Positions 5,920 to 6,049 of a stretch of DNA of 6,049 bases are shown piece after piece. Under the pieces are notes generated by a model. That model made no database searches, had not been told where the DNA came from, and saw only the letters and a program-made list of their open reading frames with translations. The translations under genes were made by a program, and so were the position numbers. The stretch is from JBEKCP01 sp050014815 (GTDB taxonomy: Bacteria > Planctomycetota > Planctomycetia > Pirellulales > Thermoguttaceae), in the NCBI GenBank assembly GCA_050014815.1, contig JBEKCP010000391.1, positions 1 to 6,049 on the forward strand, written 5' to 3'. The first letter of the stretch is position 1; the number at the start of each line of letters is the position of its first letter.

Positions 5920-5928
5920 GGGGGAGGG
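5920..5928 (-). promoter_or_regulatory. Pyrimidine motif CCCTCCCCC directly before the atpG start (no Shine-Dalgarno)
   Basis: In mRNA sense CCCUCCCCC touches the AUG, as CCCUCCC does at atpC. The + strand has no C from 5920 to 6049, so at least 130 nt of the leader RNA lack G. The function is unknown, and a shared role with the atpC motif is inference. Confidence 0.4.
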
Positions 5929-6049
5929 TTAGGAGTTAGGAGTTAGGAGTTAGGAGTTAGGAGTTAGGAGTTAGGAGTTAGGAGTTAGGAGTTAGGAGTT
6001 AGGAGTTAGGAGTTAGGAGTTAGGAGTTAGGAGTTAGGAGTTAGGAGTT
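5925..6049. repeat. Tandem heptamer array GGAGTTA (TAACTCC in atpG sense), continuing past the window
   Basis: A degenerate first unit AGGGTTA (5925-5931) is followed by 16 perfect GGAGTTA units from 5932 and a six-base partial unit at the window end. No base deviates in the 118-bp pure part, which suggests recent slippage expansion or an assembly artefact at a contig end. Arrays of 7-bp repeats are known from filamentous cyanobacteria (the STRR class); I know of no function. As 7 is not a multiple of 3, the unit places TAA (atpG strand) or TAG (other strand) in every frame within 21 bases, so the array is closed to translation in all six frames. Confidence 0.97.

Noticed and set aside
5925..6049. 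CRISPR array
   Set aside because: The period is 7 bp with no spacers; it is a simple tandem repeat.

Overview
The window is a GC-rich bacterial stretch, about 70% GC in sampled coding lines. I read it as most likely Planctomycetota, or a close PVC-group relative. The basis is the style of the gamma and beta ATP synthase subunits (the gamma N-terminus begins MAKARAL and continues RRKSIRNIRKITRTMELI; the beta subunit has FIYLER where most bacteria have TTVLSR) and a one-piece ABC-2 type permease of a kind I associate with planctomycetes. This placement comes from recollection of families, not from a search.

Layout. On the + strand, bases 1-579 carry the C-terminal part of a cysteine-rich radical SAM protein. 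A 107-bp REP/MITE-like palindromic element (545-651) follows and supplies that gene's last codons and its stop. Bases 672-2402 encode an internally duplicated ABC-2 type permease. On the - strand, converging on the permease, lies the distal part of an F1Fo ATP synthase operon, read right to left: atpG (5919-5041), a four-helix-bundle protein of the 23S rRNA intervening-sequence family (5033-4584), atpD (4474-2966) and atpC (2895-2494). atpA and the Fo genes are absent and probably lie beyond base 6049.

The most interesting content is between the genes. Every atp gene boundary in the window is occupied by 7-bp-period repeats of three kinds. A TAACTCC array (mRNA sense) lies upstream of atpG and runs off the window edge. 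An (A)AAATGC/(A)AAATGT repeat brackets the four-helix gene as 39-bp inverted arms (37/39 matching). A composite CAAATCT + CCAAAAT repeat brackets atpC as 59-bp inverted arms (56/59 matching; 58/59 pairable in RNA counting two G-U pairs). In the transcript, both the four-helix gene and atpC would sit in loops closed by long stems.

The leaders of atpG and atpC contain no G at all, lack a Shine-Dalgarno sequence and end in CCCTCCC(CC) directly before ATG. atpD and the permease have ordinary Shine-Dalgarno sites. The four-helix gene has visibly lower GC than its neighbours and interrupts a conserved operon, so it looks like an inserted cassette comparable to the intervening sequences of 23S rRNA, but in an mRNA.

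Functionally, gamma, beta and epsilon form the rotary catalytic head of ATP synthase. The radical SAM protein and permease are on the opposite strand and show no clear link to it.
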